From the NCBI GenBank assembly GCA_965225935.1, contig CBDDCC010000015.1, positions 62,001-126,000 of the forward strand: a stretch of 64,000 nucleotides of DNA. Reading direction: 5' to 3'. The notes below the pieces were generated by a model, which worked only from the letters and a program-made list of their open reading frames with translations, was not told the DNA's origin and ran no database searches. This stretch comes from CALJXB01 sp965225935 (GTDB lineage Bacteria > Pseudomonadota > Alphaproteobacteria > Kiloniellales > JAKSDN01). Every line of letters starts with the position of its first letter. Position 1 is the stretch's first letter. Made by a program: the position numbers and the translations under genes. Below are positions 17,726 through 25,786 of the stretch, piece by piece.

Positions 17726-18184
17726 ATGATGACACTGGACATCGCGGAGGTGGCCCGGCAGGCCGGTGTGCCGGCCTCGACCCTGCGGTATTACGAGGAA
17801 AAGGGGCTGATCGCCTCCATCGGCCGGCGGGGCCTGCGCCGCCTGTTCGACGCGAACGTGCTGGAACGCCTCGCGCTGATCGCCCTCGGGCGCGCCGCCG
17901 GCTTCTCGCTCGACGAGATCGCGGGCATGTTCGCGCCCGACGGGCGGCCGCGCATCGACCGGCGGGCGCTCGCGGCCAAGGCCGAGCAACTGGACCGGAC
18001 GATCCGCAAGCTGAGTGCGATGCGCGACGGCCTGCGCCACGCCGCCGCTTGCCCAGCGCCGAGCCACATGGAATGCCCCACCTTCCGCCGCTACCTGCGG
18101 GCGGCCGGCGCCGGCGCCCTGGGGACGCGGCCGAAGAGAGAGCCCCGGCCGGGTCCGCGCGAGCGCGCGCCGATCGAAGGTTAG
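17726..18184 (+). CDS. MerR-family transcriptional regulator
   Basis: 152 residues. The N-terminal winged helix reads LDIAEVARQAGVPASTLRYYEEKGLI, followed by RRLFDANVLERLALI and a dimerisation helix (~85-115). The C-terminal effector part has two Cys in CPAPSHMECP, a spacing unlike the four-Cys [2Fe-2S] cluster of SoxR, so metal, thiol or drug sensing is possible. The start ATG pair at 17726/17729 lies immediately beside the palindromic operator, suggesting autoregulation and activation of the divergent methyltransferase-VOC unit. Confidence 0.88.
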   Translation: MMTLDIAEVARQAGVPASTLRYYEEKGLIASIGRRGLRRLFDANVLERLALIALGRAAGFSLDEIAGMFAPDGRPRIDRRALAAKAEQLDRTIRKLSAMRDGLRHAAACPAPSHMECPTFRRYLRAAGAGALGTRPKREPRPGPRERAPIEG

Positions 18185-18253
18185 ATCGGCAAGCCGGACG
18201 GGGGCTGCCGGCGTGCGCGGGTCGCCGCGAAGCTTGCTGCCGCCTGCAGCGCT

Positions 18254-18316
18254 TGGCGGAGGGGGAGGGCTTCGAACCCACGGGAGGCTCATCGCCGTTG
18301 CCGGCCTTCAGGTGCC
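18254..18316 (-). repeat. degenerate 3' fragment of a tRNA-Ser (candidate attachment-site scar)
   Basis: On the minus strand this reads as the 3' two-thirds of a serine tRNA: remnants of the anticodon arm, the long variable arm, the T-loop GGTTCGAA and an acceptor end followed by CCA. By eye about 42 of 51 aligned positions match the intact tRNA-Ser at 25312-25402, in the same orientation. The 5' part is missing and stems are mispaired, so it is not a functional tRNA. It looks like the distal copy left when an element integrates into a tRNA 3' end. Confidence 0.7.
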
Positions 18317-18396
18317 TCTTTTGTCGATCGCTCCCGACCTCAAGTAGTATCGAGCCGTTCAGGCAGGTGCCGAAGCGATGAATCGAGGAGGAATCC

Positions 18397-19569
18397 ATGT
18401 CCAGTCTCGTCTCGCCGCATGGCGCGAAAGCTCTGAAGCCGCTCCTGCTGCCGGAGACGGAGCGTGCAGAGGAGGCGAAACGGGCAGAGCATCTGAAGAA
18501 GGTTCCGCTGTCGAGCCGCGAGGTCTCCGACCTCTTCATGCTGGCGATGGGCGCTTACACGCCGCTCGAAGGGTTCATGGGGGAAGAAGACTGGCGCACG
18601 TGCTGCGTCGACATGTCGCTGGCGGACGGCCTCTTCTGGCCCATCCCGATCACGCTCTCCTGCGAGACGGACCTCGCGGACGGCATCCGCGTCGGCGAAG
18701 AGGTCGCGCTTTTGGACGGTTCGAACGGCGAGATCCTGGGCGTCCTCGCGGTCAGCGAGAAATACAAGATAGACAAGCCGCTGGAATGTTCCCGCGTCTT
18801 CCGCACCGCCGACCCGAAGCATCCCGGCGTGCGGAAGGTCATGGAGCAGGGCCCGGTCAATCTGGCGGGCGGCCTCCTGGCGCTGTCGGAAGGGCATTTC
18901 CCCTCGACCTACAAGGGCCTCTATCATCGGCCGGCGGAGACCAGGGCCCTGTTCCAGGAGAAGGGCTGGTCGAGGGTCGCGGCATTCCAGACCCGCAACC
19001 CCATGCACCGCAGCCATGAGCATCTTGCCAAGATCGCGATCGAGGTCTGCGACGGCGTGCTCATCCACCAAGTGCTGGGCGCTCTGAAGCCGGGCGACAT
19101 ACCGGCCGAGGTCCGCGTCGAAGCGATCAACGTCCTGGTCGCGGGCTACTTCGTCGAAGGGACCGTCGTACAGGCCGGCTATCCGATCGAAATGCGCTAT
19201 GCCGGCCCGCGCGAGGCCCTGCTGCACGCCGTCTTCCGCCAGAACTTCGGCTGCTCCCATCTGGTCGTGGGGCGCGACCATGCCGGCATCGGCGACTACT
19301 ACGGACCGTTCGACGCCCAGCACATCTTCGACACGCTGGCGCCGGGCAGCATGGAAATACTGCCGCTGAAGCTCGGCATTACCTTCTACTGCAACAGGTG
19401 CCACGGCATGGCCACGGACAAGACCTGCCCGCACGGCGAGGAGGACCGGCTGACCATCTCGGGGACCCGCCTGCGCGAGATGTTCCGGAAACACGAGACC
19501 GTGCCGCCCCAGTTCAGCCGGCCGGAGGTCCTGAAGGTGCTGGAAGCCTACTACGACTCCCTGCGCTGA
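18397..19569 (+). CDS. sat: sulfate adenylyltransferase (ATP sulfurylase), dissimilatory homomeric type
   Basis: 390 residues behind a strong GAGGAGGAA site. The ATP-binding motif QTRNPMHRSHE is at 198-208 and GRDHAGIG at 292-299. A zinc site C332-x2-C335...C344-x-H346 (YCNRCHG, CPHG) is as in Sat of sulfur oxidisers and sulfate reducers. In an oxidiser it would run APS + PPi to ATP + sulfate, conserving energy by substrate-level phosphorylation. It precedes aprM-aprB-aprA on the same strand, which supports the oxidative direction. It is unrelated to the CysDN assimilatory enzyme. Confidence 0.95.
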   Translation: MSSLVSPHGAKALKPLLLPETERAEEAKRAEHLKKVPLSSREVSDLFMLAMGAYTPLEGFMGEEDWRTCCVDMSLADGLFWPIPITLSCETDLADGIRVGEEVALLDGSNGEILGVLAVSEKYKIDKPLECSRVFRTADPKHPGVRKVMEQGPVNLAGGLLALSEGHFPSTYKGLYHRPAETRALFQEKGWSRVAAFQTRNPMHRSHEHLAKIAIEVCDGVLIHQVLGALKPGDIPAEVRVEAINVLVAGYFVEGTVVQAGYPIEMRYAGPREALLHAVFRQNFGCSHLVVGRDHAGIGDYYGPFDAQHIFDTLAPGSMEILPLKLGITFYCNRCHGMATDKTCPHGEEDRLTISGTRLREMFRKHETVPPQFSRPEVLKVLEAYYDSLR

Positions 19570-19966
19570 GCGGGCGGGGGTAGGGGAGGGCGGCCACTGC
19601 TGGATTGCCAGGAGAGGGGCCGGCCGGAGGCGTCGCGTCCCCCACCCCCAAAGCATGGGGAAGAGCCGTCGCGGCTCGTCAGGACCTGGTCTTCAGGGAT
19701 CGCGGCGTCCACGGCCGACATCACGGCCGAAGCCTAGCCGGGCTTAACGCCGCGAGCCGGAGTGGCCAGCCGGCGGCGACAAGAGGCCCTCTAGGAAGGC
19801 CCCCGGCTGTCTCGTCGCCGGGCACCCTTTCGGCCGGACCGCTTCTCCATGTATGTTATTGCTGTTTTCCGGCTCGATCGCTCGTCCGGGTTCGGGGCTG
19901 GCCGTCGACGCGGCTTCGCCTTGCTTGGGATGGGCCGGGATCGGGCTAGCATTGGGGAGCCTCTTG
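19570..19966. other. 397-base gap between sat and aprM
   Basis: No convincing gene. It contains a possible stem (GGCGAC at 19775-19780 with GTCGCC at 19814-19819, and a smaller AGAGG/CCTCT hairpin between) that could end the sat transcript, then an AT-richer stretch near 19850 that may hold the aprM promoter. So sat and aprMBA may be separate transcripts. Confidence 0.4.
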
Positions 19967-20752
19967 ATGCTCACCAGCAATCCTTACGCCGAACTCTCCG
20001 CATCCATAGCGCCCGCGGTCATGCAGACGTACCTGGTCCTCATGATCCTTCTGGTCGCCGGGGGCACGCTGTTCGACATCCTTCACAAGAGAAGCGCCAG
20101 GTACTTCTTCGACAACTGGCGGAAGTCGAGGCGCGGAGGGACGCGCAAGGTCGGCGGCGTACGGATGGCGTCGCTCGCGATCCAGACCGCCGCGGTAGAG
20201 GTCTTGACGTCCGGCGAATTCTGCAACCCGCAGCGCCGGATCGCTCATCTCCTGACCATGTACGGCTTCCTGGCCTATGTCGTCACGACCGCCATCATGG
20301 TGTTTGGCTACCCGACGCCGGAAAGCCCCACGCCCGCCATCCTGACGTTGCTCTGGTATCTTGGGGTCCTGGCGGTCTGCGGCGGCGGCTACTGGTTCTG
20401 GTTCTTCATCAGGGTTGACGTGGCCGCCGAAGGCCATTCGCCGTTCCGTATCGTGCGGGCCGACCTCTTCATACTGTCGCTCCTCGCGAGCACGACCCTG
20501 GGCCTGATCTGGGCGATTCTTCAGGCCGCCGGCAGTTCTCTGGCCGACGCACTCCTCGCTTTGTACCTCGCCGCCACGACCGTGCTCTTCGGATCCGTTC
20601 CCTGGTCCAAGTTCTCGCACATGTTCTTCAAGCCCGCCGCGGCATTCCAGAAACGGGTGGCTGAAGCGGACGGCTCGCGGAGCAATCTGCCGGGTCCGGC
20701 CGACAAGCCCGAAGTGCTCGGCAGCGTACGAAGCCTCCCCCGGCACTACTAG
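19967..20752 (+). CDS. aprM: AprM-like membrane anchor/electron-transfer subunit for APS reductase
   Basis: 261 residues from ATG 19967, with GGGGAG eight bases upstream; longer frames lack a site. Five transmembrane helices are seen (about 14-33, 85-108, 118-143, 160-182, 190-210), followed by a cytoplasmic tail starting KFSHMFFKPAAAFQ. It resembles the QmoC/HdrE/NarI-like membrane protein AprM found upstream of aprBA in sulfur oxidisers. It should pass electrons from APS reductase to the quinone pool. The aprB start is 43 bases after its stop. Confidence 0.75.
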   Translation: MLTSNPYAELSASIAPAVMQTYLVLMILLVAGGTLFDILHKRSARYFFDNWRKSRRGGTRKVGGVRMASLAIQTAAVEVLTSGEFCNPQRRIAHLLTMYGFLAYVVTTAIMVFGYPTPESPTPAILTLLWYLGVLAVCGGGYWFWFFIRVDVAAEGHSPFRIVRADLFILSLLASTTLGLIWAILQAAGSSLADALLALYLAATTVLFGSVPWSKFSHMFFKPAAAFQKRVAEADGSRSNLPGPADKPEVLGSVRSLPRHY

Positions 20753-20795
20753 CGAGACCGTCAAGCGCCCTTGATACTGGAGCAAACGGAAGACC

Positions 20796-21260
20796 ATGCC
20801 GACATTCGTCTACATGACCCGCTGCGACGGCTGCGGCCACTGCGTCGACATCTGTCCCTCCGACATCATGCACATCGACAAGACCTACCGCCGCGCCCTC
20901 AACATCGAACCGAACATGTGCTGGGAGTGCTACTCCTGTGTAAAGGCCTGTCCGCAGAACGCGATCGACGCGCGCGGCTACGCGGACTTCGCCCCGCTGG
21001 GACACAGCGTTCGGGTGCTGCGGGAGGAGGCCAAGGGCACGGTTTCCTGGAAGATCAAGTTCCGCGACGGCACCGAGAAGAATTTCGTCTCGCCGATCCG
21101 CACGACGCCGTGGGGCTCAATCAAGCCGCCTCAGGACTATGAGGCGCCGAGCGCCGAGGAGTACAAGTCGCAGGAGCTCGCGCACGAGCCCGATGCGCTC
21201 AATATCGAGGGGGGATTGCCGGCGCTGAGCCCGGGCCGGCTCAAGGCGGGACCGGCCTGA
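20796..21260 (+). CDS. aprB: adenylylsulfate reductase beta subunit
   Basis: 154 residues. Eight cysteines form two [4Fe-4S] clusters: C10-x2-C13-x2-C16-x3-C20 (RCDGCGHCVDICP) and C42-x2-C45-x2-C48-x3-C52 (MCWECYSCVKACP). The C-terminal ~75 residues form the tail that wraps around AprA (PIRTTPWGSIKPP). It relays electrons between the AprA FAD and the membrane partner. Its TGA stop shares one base with the aprA ATG (21260), so the two are translationally coupled and made in equal amounts. Confidence 0.96.
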   Translation: MPTFVYMTRCDGCGHCVDICPSDIMHIDKTYRRALNIEPNMCWECYSCVKACPQNAIDARGYADFAPLGHSVRVLREEAKGTVSWKIKFRDGTEKNFVSPIRTTPWGSIKPPQDYEAPSAEEYKSQELAHEPDALNIEGGLPALSPGRLKAGPA

Positions 21261-23101
21261 TGGGCCTGTTCGGGGGCAGGAAAACCGTTCGGGTGGACGC
21301 CGACGTCCTGGTGATCGGCGGCGGCATGGCCGGCTGCGGCGCCTGCTACGAATCCCGCTACTGGGGGCGCGACCTCAACGTCGTCTGCGTCGAGAAGGCG
21401 AACATCGAGCGCAGTGGCGCCGTGGCCCAGGGCCTCTACGCGATCAACTGCTACATGGGCATGCAGTGGAACGAGAACCAGCCGGAGGACTTCGTCAGGT
21501 ATGCCAGCAACGACCTGATGGGCCTGGTGCGCGAGGACCTCGCCTACGACATCGGACGCCACGTGGATGCGACCGTGCACAAGTTCGAGGAATGGGGCCT
21601 GCCCATCATGCGGGACCCGGAGACCGGCCGCTACCAGCGGGAGGGCAAGTGGCAGATCATGATCCACGGCGAGAGCTACAAGCCGATCGTCGCGGAAGCC
21701 GCCCGCAAGGCTGCCTCCGAGATCTACAACCGGATCATGGTGACCCACCTCCTGATGGACTCGAAGAGCGCCAACCGCGTCGCCGGCGCCATCGGGTTCA
21801 ACGTCCGCACGGGCGATTTCTACATCTTCAAGGCAAAGGCGGTGGTCGTCGCCGCCGGCGGCGCCTCCCACATCTTCAAGCCGCGCTCGGTCGGCGAAGG
21901 CATGGGCCGGACCTGGTACGCGCCCTGGAGCAGCGCTTCGGCCTATGGCCTGCCGATCCGGATCGGCGCCAAGATGACCCAGATGGAGAACCGGATCGTC
22001 CTGACCCGCTTCAAGGACGGCTACGGCCCCGTCGGCGCCTACTTCCTGCACCTCAAGACCTATACCCAGAACGCCTATGGCGAGGAGTACGAGTCCAGGT
22101 GGTACGACGACACCAAGCAACTGGTGGGCGACTACGTCGACCGCCATCCGGTGCCCACCTGCTTGCGCAACCACGCCCTGCTCAAGGAGGTCGCGAATGG
22201 GGGCGGCCCGATCCGCATGGTCACCAAGGAAGCCTTCCAGGACCCCCACAAGGAGACCGTCGGCTGGGAGAACTTCCTCGGCATGACCATCGGCCAGGCG
22301 GTGGTCTGGGCTTCCCAGAACATCGACCCCAAGCACACCAACCCGGAGCTGACCACCTCGGAGCCCTACGTCATGGGCTCCCACGCCACCTGCTCGGGCG
22401 CCTGGTCGAGCGGTCCCGAGGACTATGCGCCGCCGGAGTACCGCTGGGGCTACAACCGCATGACCACGGTCGAGGGCCTGTTCGTTGCCGGCGACGCCAG
22501 CGGCGGCACGCCGCACAAGTTCTCCTCCGGCTCCTTCACCGAAGGCCGCATCGCGGGCAAGGCCGCGGTCAACTACATGAGCGATCTGGGCGAAGAGCCG
22601 CAGGTCGACAGGGCCGAGGTCCAAAGGCTCGAGGAAGAGGTCTTCCAGCCCCTGGAGAACTACAAGGTCGGGCGCAACGAGATTGTGGCCGGCACGGTCT
22701 CTCCGAGCTACATCCTGCCCATCCACGCGCTGCAACGCCTCGAAAAGCTCATGGACGAGTACTGCGGCGGCATCACGGTCAACTACATGACGAACGCGCC
22801 GCTGCTCACCCGTGGCCTCGAGCTGATGGAGATGCTGGTGGAGGACTCCGACCATATCGGCGCCGAAGACCTGCATCAGCTGCAGCGGACCTGGGAGTTC
22901 AAGCACCGGCTGCTGGCCTCCGAGAGCGTCATGCAGCACACCCTCTTCCGAACGGAGACGCGCTGGCCGGGCTACTACTACCGCGGCGACCACATGAAAC
23001 TGGACGACGAGAACTGGCACTGCTTCACGCTGTCGCACTACGACGCCGAGACCAGCAAGTGGACCATGGAGAAGGCGCCGGTCTACCACATCGTCGAGTG
23101 A
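21260..23101 (+). CDS. aprA: adenylylsulfate reductase alpha subunit (FAD)
   Basis: 613 residues, full length. FAD-binding starts DVLVIGGGMAGCGACYESRYWG (split motif GGGMAGCG near residue 20). Further AprA blocks are AVAQGLYAINCYMG, a GGASHIFKPRS segment and the GDASGGTPHKFSSGSFTEGR FAD loop near 415. The enzyme converts sulfite + AMP to APS when running oxidatively. With Sat this makes a complete indirect sulfite-oxidation route. It is the last gene of aprMBA and is convergent with the MazG-like gene. Confidence 0.96.
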   Translation: MGLFGGRKTVRVDADVLVIGGGMAGCGACYESRYWGRDLNVVCVEKANIERSGAVAQGLYAINCYMGMQWNENQPEDFVRYASNDLMGLVREDLAYDIGRHVDATVHKFEEWGLPIMRDPETGRYQREGKWQIMIHGESYKPIVAEAARKAASEIYNRIMVTHLLMDSKSANRVAGAIGFNVRTGDFYIFKAKAVVVAAGGASHIFKPRSVGEGMGRTWYAPWSSASAYGLPIRIGAKMTQMENRIVLTRFKDGYGPVGAYFLHLKTYTQNAYGEEYESRWYDDTKQLVGDYVDRHPVPTCLRNHALLKEVANGGGPIRMVTKEAFQDPHKETVGWENFLGMTIGQAVVWASQNIDPKHTNPELTTSEPYVMGSHATCSGAWSSGPEDYAPPEYRWGYNRMTTVEGLFVAGDASGGTPHKFSSGSFTEGRIAGKAAVNYMSDLGEEPQVDRAEVQRLEEEVFQPLENYKVGRNEIVAGTVSPSYILPIHALQRLEKLMDEYCGGITVNYMTNAPLLTRGLELMEMLVEDSDHIGAEDLHQLQRTWEFKHRLLASESVMQHTLFRTETRWPGYYYRGDHMKLDDENWHCFTLSHYDAETSKWTMEKAPVYHIVE

Positions 23102-23163
23102 GCCCGACCGTGCCTCCACGCCCGATGGCGGGTCGGTCCAGCGCCAGCCGAAGGTGAGCTTCC

Positions 23164-23520
23164 TTAGAGGTCCGTGTACTTCCGGGCGTTGCCGCGCGCC
23201 TTCTCGGCCGGATACTTGCGCGCGTTGATCTCGATCTTTTGCTCCGCCGCGGCATCTAGCTCGAACCCGGCCCGTTCGGCGATCAACAGCAGATAGACCA
23301 GCACGTCAGCGCACTCTTCGGCGAGGCGGGCCCGGAACTCGGGATCGTCGACCTGCGCCTCGGCCTCGTCGTCGTCCAACCACTGGACCAGCTCAAGAAG
23401 CTCGGCGGCCTCGATGCCGACGGACGAAAGCAGGTTCTTCAGGGAATGGAAGCGTTGCCAGTCGCGGTCGTCGCGAAAGGCGGTCAGGCGGTCGGTCAGT
23501 TCCGCAAGCGTCGTCGGCAT
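23164..23520 (-). CDS. MazG-like nucleotide pyrophosphohydrolase
   Basis: 118 residues of an all-alpha NTP-PPase fold. The metal-binding pattern is split over EAAELLELVQW (ExxE type) and EECADVLVYLLLIAERAG (ExxD type), with a conserved NARKYPAEKARGNARKYTDL-like end. It hydrolyses non-canonical or excess (d)NTPs. It is the third gene of a minus-strand series with the phosphoesterase and the CysH-like gene, all inside the tRNA-bounded block. Confidence 0.88.
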   Translation of the reverse strand: MPTTLAELTDRLTAFRDDRDWQRFHSLKNLLSSVGIEAAELLELVQWLDDDEAEAQVDDPEFRARLAEECADVLVYLLLIAERAGFELDAAAEQKIEINARKYPAEKARGNARKYTDL

Positions 23521-23619
23521 GGCAAACGGCCGGGATTGGAGGGTTCGTCTCCACCCATTAGAGCGAAGGGCGGCAGCTGCCGCAACGGCCCTTCCCTGGC
23601 ACCGGGCATCTGGCGGCTG

Positions 23620-24372
23620 TCACGCCGCCCGGATCTCGCTGCCGACGCCCCCGTCGGCATCGACGCGGTGGAGCTTGTAGAGCGGCGCTGCTTCCAAGGC
23701 TGCCGGATAGCGCCCGAGCCGCAAGTCGACGGCGACGCTCGGCGTGCTGCTGACCGCCACACCGCCGACCTGGCCCGCCGCGTTCCGGTGGGTATGGCCG
23801 CAGAAAACGGCGATGACCTGCCGTTGCCCGTCGAGCGCCCGGTGCAGCCTGTCGACCGACTCCCAGGATGCAAACTGGATCGGGTAGTCCGACTCGCGGA
23901 CCTCGAAAGGCGGGTGATGCATGAAGATCACGGTCGGTTTGGCCGTATCCTCGGCCAGAGCCGCGCGCAAACTGTCGGCTCTGTTCTGACAGAAGTCCCC
24001 CTGCTTTCCACCTTCGCTCAGTGTATCGATGGCGATCAGCCGCACGCGGTACGCATCGACGCTGAATTGCACAAAGGACGTGCCAGGCAGGAGATCGCGG
24101 TCGGCCGGAAAGGTCGCCTGCATCGCGGCGCGGTCGTCGCGGTTTCCCGCCGCGACATGGAGTGGGCACCGCAGGGCGCCGAGGACGCGCTTCGCCTCCC
24201 GGTACTCCGCCGGCTTGCCGTTGTGGGTGAGGTCGCCCGTGTGGATGACCGCATCAGGCAGCGGCTCGAGCCGGTTCATGTCCGCCACGCAGCGTTCGAG
24301 ATAGCCGAGCCGGGCGGCGCCCTTCGGACTGTCCAGATCGATATGGGTGTCGGAGATTTGCGCGATGATCAT
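23620..24372 (-). CDS. metallophosphoesterase (CpdA/GpdQ-like phosphodiesterase)
   Basis: 250 residues. The dinuclear-metal motifs of calcineurin-like phosphoesterases are all present: D-x-H in ISDTHIDLD, GDLTHNG, GNRDD, HHPPF and the terminal GHTHRN. It is close in size and motif order to bacterial 3',5'-cAMP phosphodiesterase CpdA and glycerophosphodiesterases. Cytosolic, no signal peptide. Located between the MazG-like and CysH-like genes on the same strand. Confidence 0.88.
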   Translation of the reverse strand: MIIAQISDTHIDLDSPKGAARLGYLERCVADMNRLEPLPDAVIHTGDLTHNGKPAEYREAKRVLGALRCPLHVAAGNRDDRAAMQATFPADRDLLPGTSFVQFSVDAYRVRLIAIDTLSEGGKQGDFCQNRADSLRAALAEDTAKPTVIFMHHPPFEVRESDYPIQFASWESVDRLHRALDGQRQVIAVFCGHTHRNAAGQVGGVAVSSTPSVAVDLRLGRYPAALEAAPLYKLHRVDADGGVGSEIRAA

Positions 24373-24460
24373 GCCGCCGCGTCCCTAGCAGCCGCTGTCA
24401 TGTCAGGAAAGGTGCGGCGGCCGGCAGTGCGGGCGGCCTGCGGTTGCCGGGACTCGCCTC

Positions 24461-25081
24461 TTAGAAGTGATAGGTCGGCGCGAGCTTCGGTTCCTCCCTG
24501 TCGGGCGCCCGGGGACGGATTGCCGTTCTCGGATGATAACGCAGCCCGTTTTCCTCCATGAATCGACGCACCTGGTTCTGGGTCCAGGAAGCGAGGGGAT
24601 TGATCCGGAGCAACCTGCCTTCCTCGACCACCCGCGGCTCCGGCCGGTCGCTGTAGGGGCCGTGATAGACCCCGCTTATCCAGCAATCGAAATCCGCCAG
24701 CGTCCGGTTCAGGTGGACGATCTTGTAGACGCGCGTGTGATCGGCCTGGTTCTCCGCCCACAGGCCTTCGCTGTGATCGCAATCGCCCGGCAGCGGCCCG
24801 CCCTCGTCTTGGGCGGGGTCCCGGATGTCGCTCAGGCCAAGCTGGCGGACGAGCTTCGCCCGGTATTCCAAGCTTTCGGGATAGGGATCCGGCGCGTGGC
24901 AGAACACGATGGGTATCGACCTGTCGATCTGGGAGATCATCTTCAGCAGCACGATACTGCGCGCCCTGAGCGAACAGCTGGCCAAGGTCTTGCGCGGGAA
25001 CCTCTCGGTGATGACGAACCGCAGAAACGCAAGCGTATCCATCTCCCGGGTGGCGTCCTGGAGGTCCGTGGCATTTGGCAT
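24461..25081 (-). CDS. phosphoadenosine-phosphosulfate reductase-family (CysH-like) protein lacking the catalytic Cys motif
   Basis: 206 residues from ATG 25081 with GGGAGG five bases ahead. The frame can be extended far upstream but without support. It keeps the PAPS-reductase fold features: a modified PP-loop LASCSLRARSIVLLK, IVFCHAPDPYPESLEY, then WISGVYHG and NPLASWTQNQVRRFMEENGL. It lacks the C-terminal ECGLH motif and the CC...CxxC iron-sulfur ligands of APS reductases and ends TYHF. So ordinary sulfate assimilation is unlikely. It is transcribed toward the sulfur genes from beside the tRNA-Ser. Confidence 0.75.
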   Translation of the reverse strand: MPNATDLQDATREMDTLAFLRFVITERFPRKTLASCSLRARSIVLLKMISQIDRSIPIVFCHAPDPYPESLEYRAKLVRQLGLSDIRDPAQDEGGPLPGDCDHSEGLWAENQADHTRVYKIVHLNRTLADFDCWISGVYHGPYSDRPEPRVVEEGRLLRINPLASWTQNQVRRFMEENGLRYHPRTAIRPRAPDREEPKLAPTYHF

Positions 25082-25311
25082 CGCAACCTCCCAGGCGGTG
25101 CGGGGTCGGCGGATCGTGTGGCCGGGAACGGCCATCGCTGCTTGGATGTCCGTTCGACTATATAGACATCGGAGCCTTTGTACATTCACAGGTGCGCTCC
25201 GTACGCGCCGCCATTCGCTCTGGCGCCGGGGCAGGTGCCGGTTCGCCGCTGCGTCCCCGGCCCGCCAACTTCGAAGCAGATCGAACGAAACGCTATAACT
25301 CATTGAAACCA

Positions 25312-25402
25312 TGGCGGAAGGGGTGGGATTCGAACCCACGAGAGACTCATCACCTCTGCCGGTTTTCAAGACCGGTGCCTTAAACCGCTCGGCCACCCTT
25401 CC
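25312..25402 (-). tRNA. tRNA-Ser (UGA anticodon)
   Basis: Read on the minus strand: acceptor GGAAGGG pairs with CCCTTCC, discriminator G and encoded CCA. The anticodon stem CCGGT/ACCGG encloses the loop CTTGAAA, giving anticodon TGA. A long class II variable arm precedes the T-arm GTGGGTTCGAATCCCAC. All stems pair, so it should be functional. Its 3' end faces the sulfur-oxidation block. Confidence 0.96.
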
Positions 25403-25424
25403 AGCGTGGAATTTCAAAGCTTTA

Positions 25425-25786
25425 CTACATTGCATTTGGGCGGTGAAAGGGCCTTTGCCACCCGATTGCCACCGGACGGACCCTGCAATTTGCGAAAAAG
25501 CGTGCTCTATCCGTTCCGTTGCTTTCCGCCGTATGGCGTCGGTCGCATGGGAGCGTCACGCTTGTGCTCGACTGCCCCGCGCGGACCTGAGCGACCTTCG
25601 GGTGAACGCCGGTCTCCAGCAAGTGCGTGAAATGGTCGTGATGCCCCAGGTGAGATGTGAAGCGGACGCCCGCGCTCGCCCGCAAGGCGGTGGCGCATCT
25701 CGTGAAGCTGCGCGGGCGTTGGACCTCGCCAGGCGGATTCCCGAAAACCAGCGTGTCGGGCGTCCAGCCAAGGCCGAGCGCCAAGT
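25425..25786 (-). pseudogene. decayed tyrosine-recombinase (integrase) C-terminal fragment
   Basis: The translated frame contains LGWTPDTLVFGNPPGE and then HFTHLLETGVHPKVAQ followed by SSTSVTL, recognisable as the last third of a phage-type integrase. The catalytic H-x-x-R box (normally like HDLRHTHAT) is scrambled to SHLGHHDHFT and the Tyr nucleophile region reads VTLPCDRRH without a Tyr. No N-terminal domain is present. It ends 22 bases from the tRNA-Ser gene, so it is a dead relic of a tRNA-linked mobile element. Confidence 0.75.

Noticed and set aside
17726..18184. SoxR itself
   Set aside because: The operator fits, but the four-Cys cluster motif of SoxR is absent; called only MerR family.
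18254..18316. Functional second tRNA-Ser
   Set aside because: The 5' acceptor and D-arm are absent and the anticodon stem does not pair, so it is recorded as a scar.
23102..23163. Terminator between aprA and the MazG-like gene
   Set aside because: Only a 6-bp CCGACC/GGTCGG stem with a 21-base loop can form; too weak to call.
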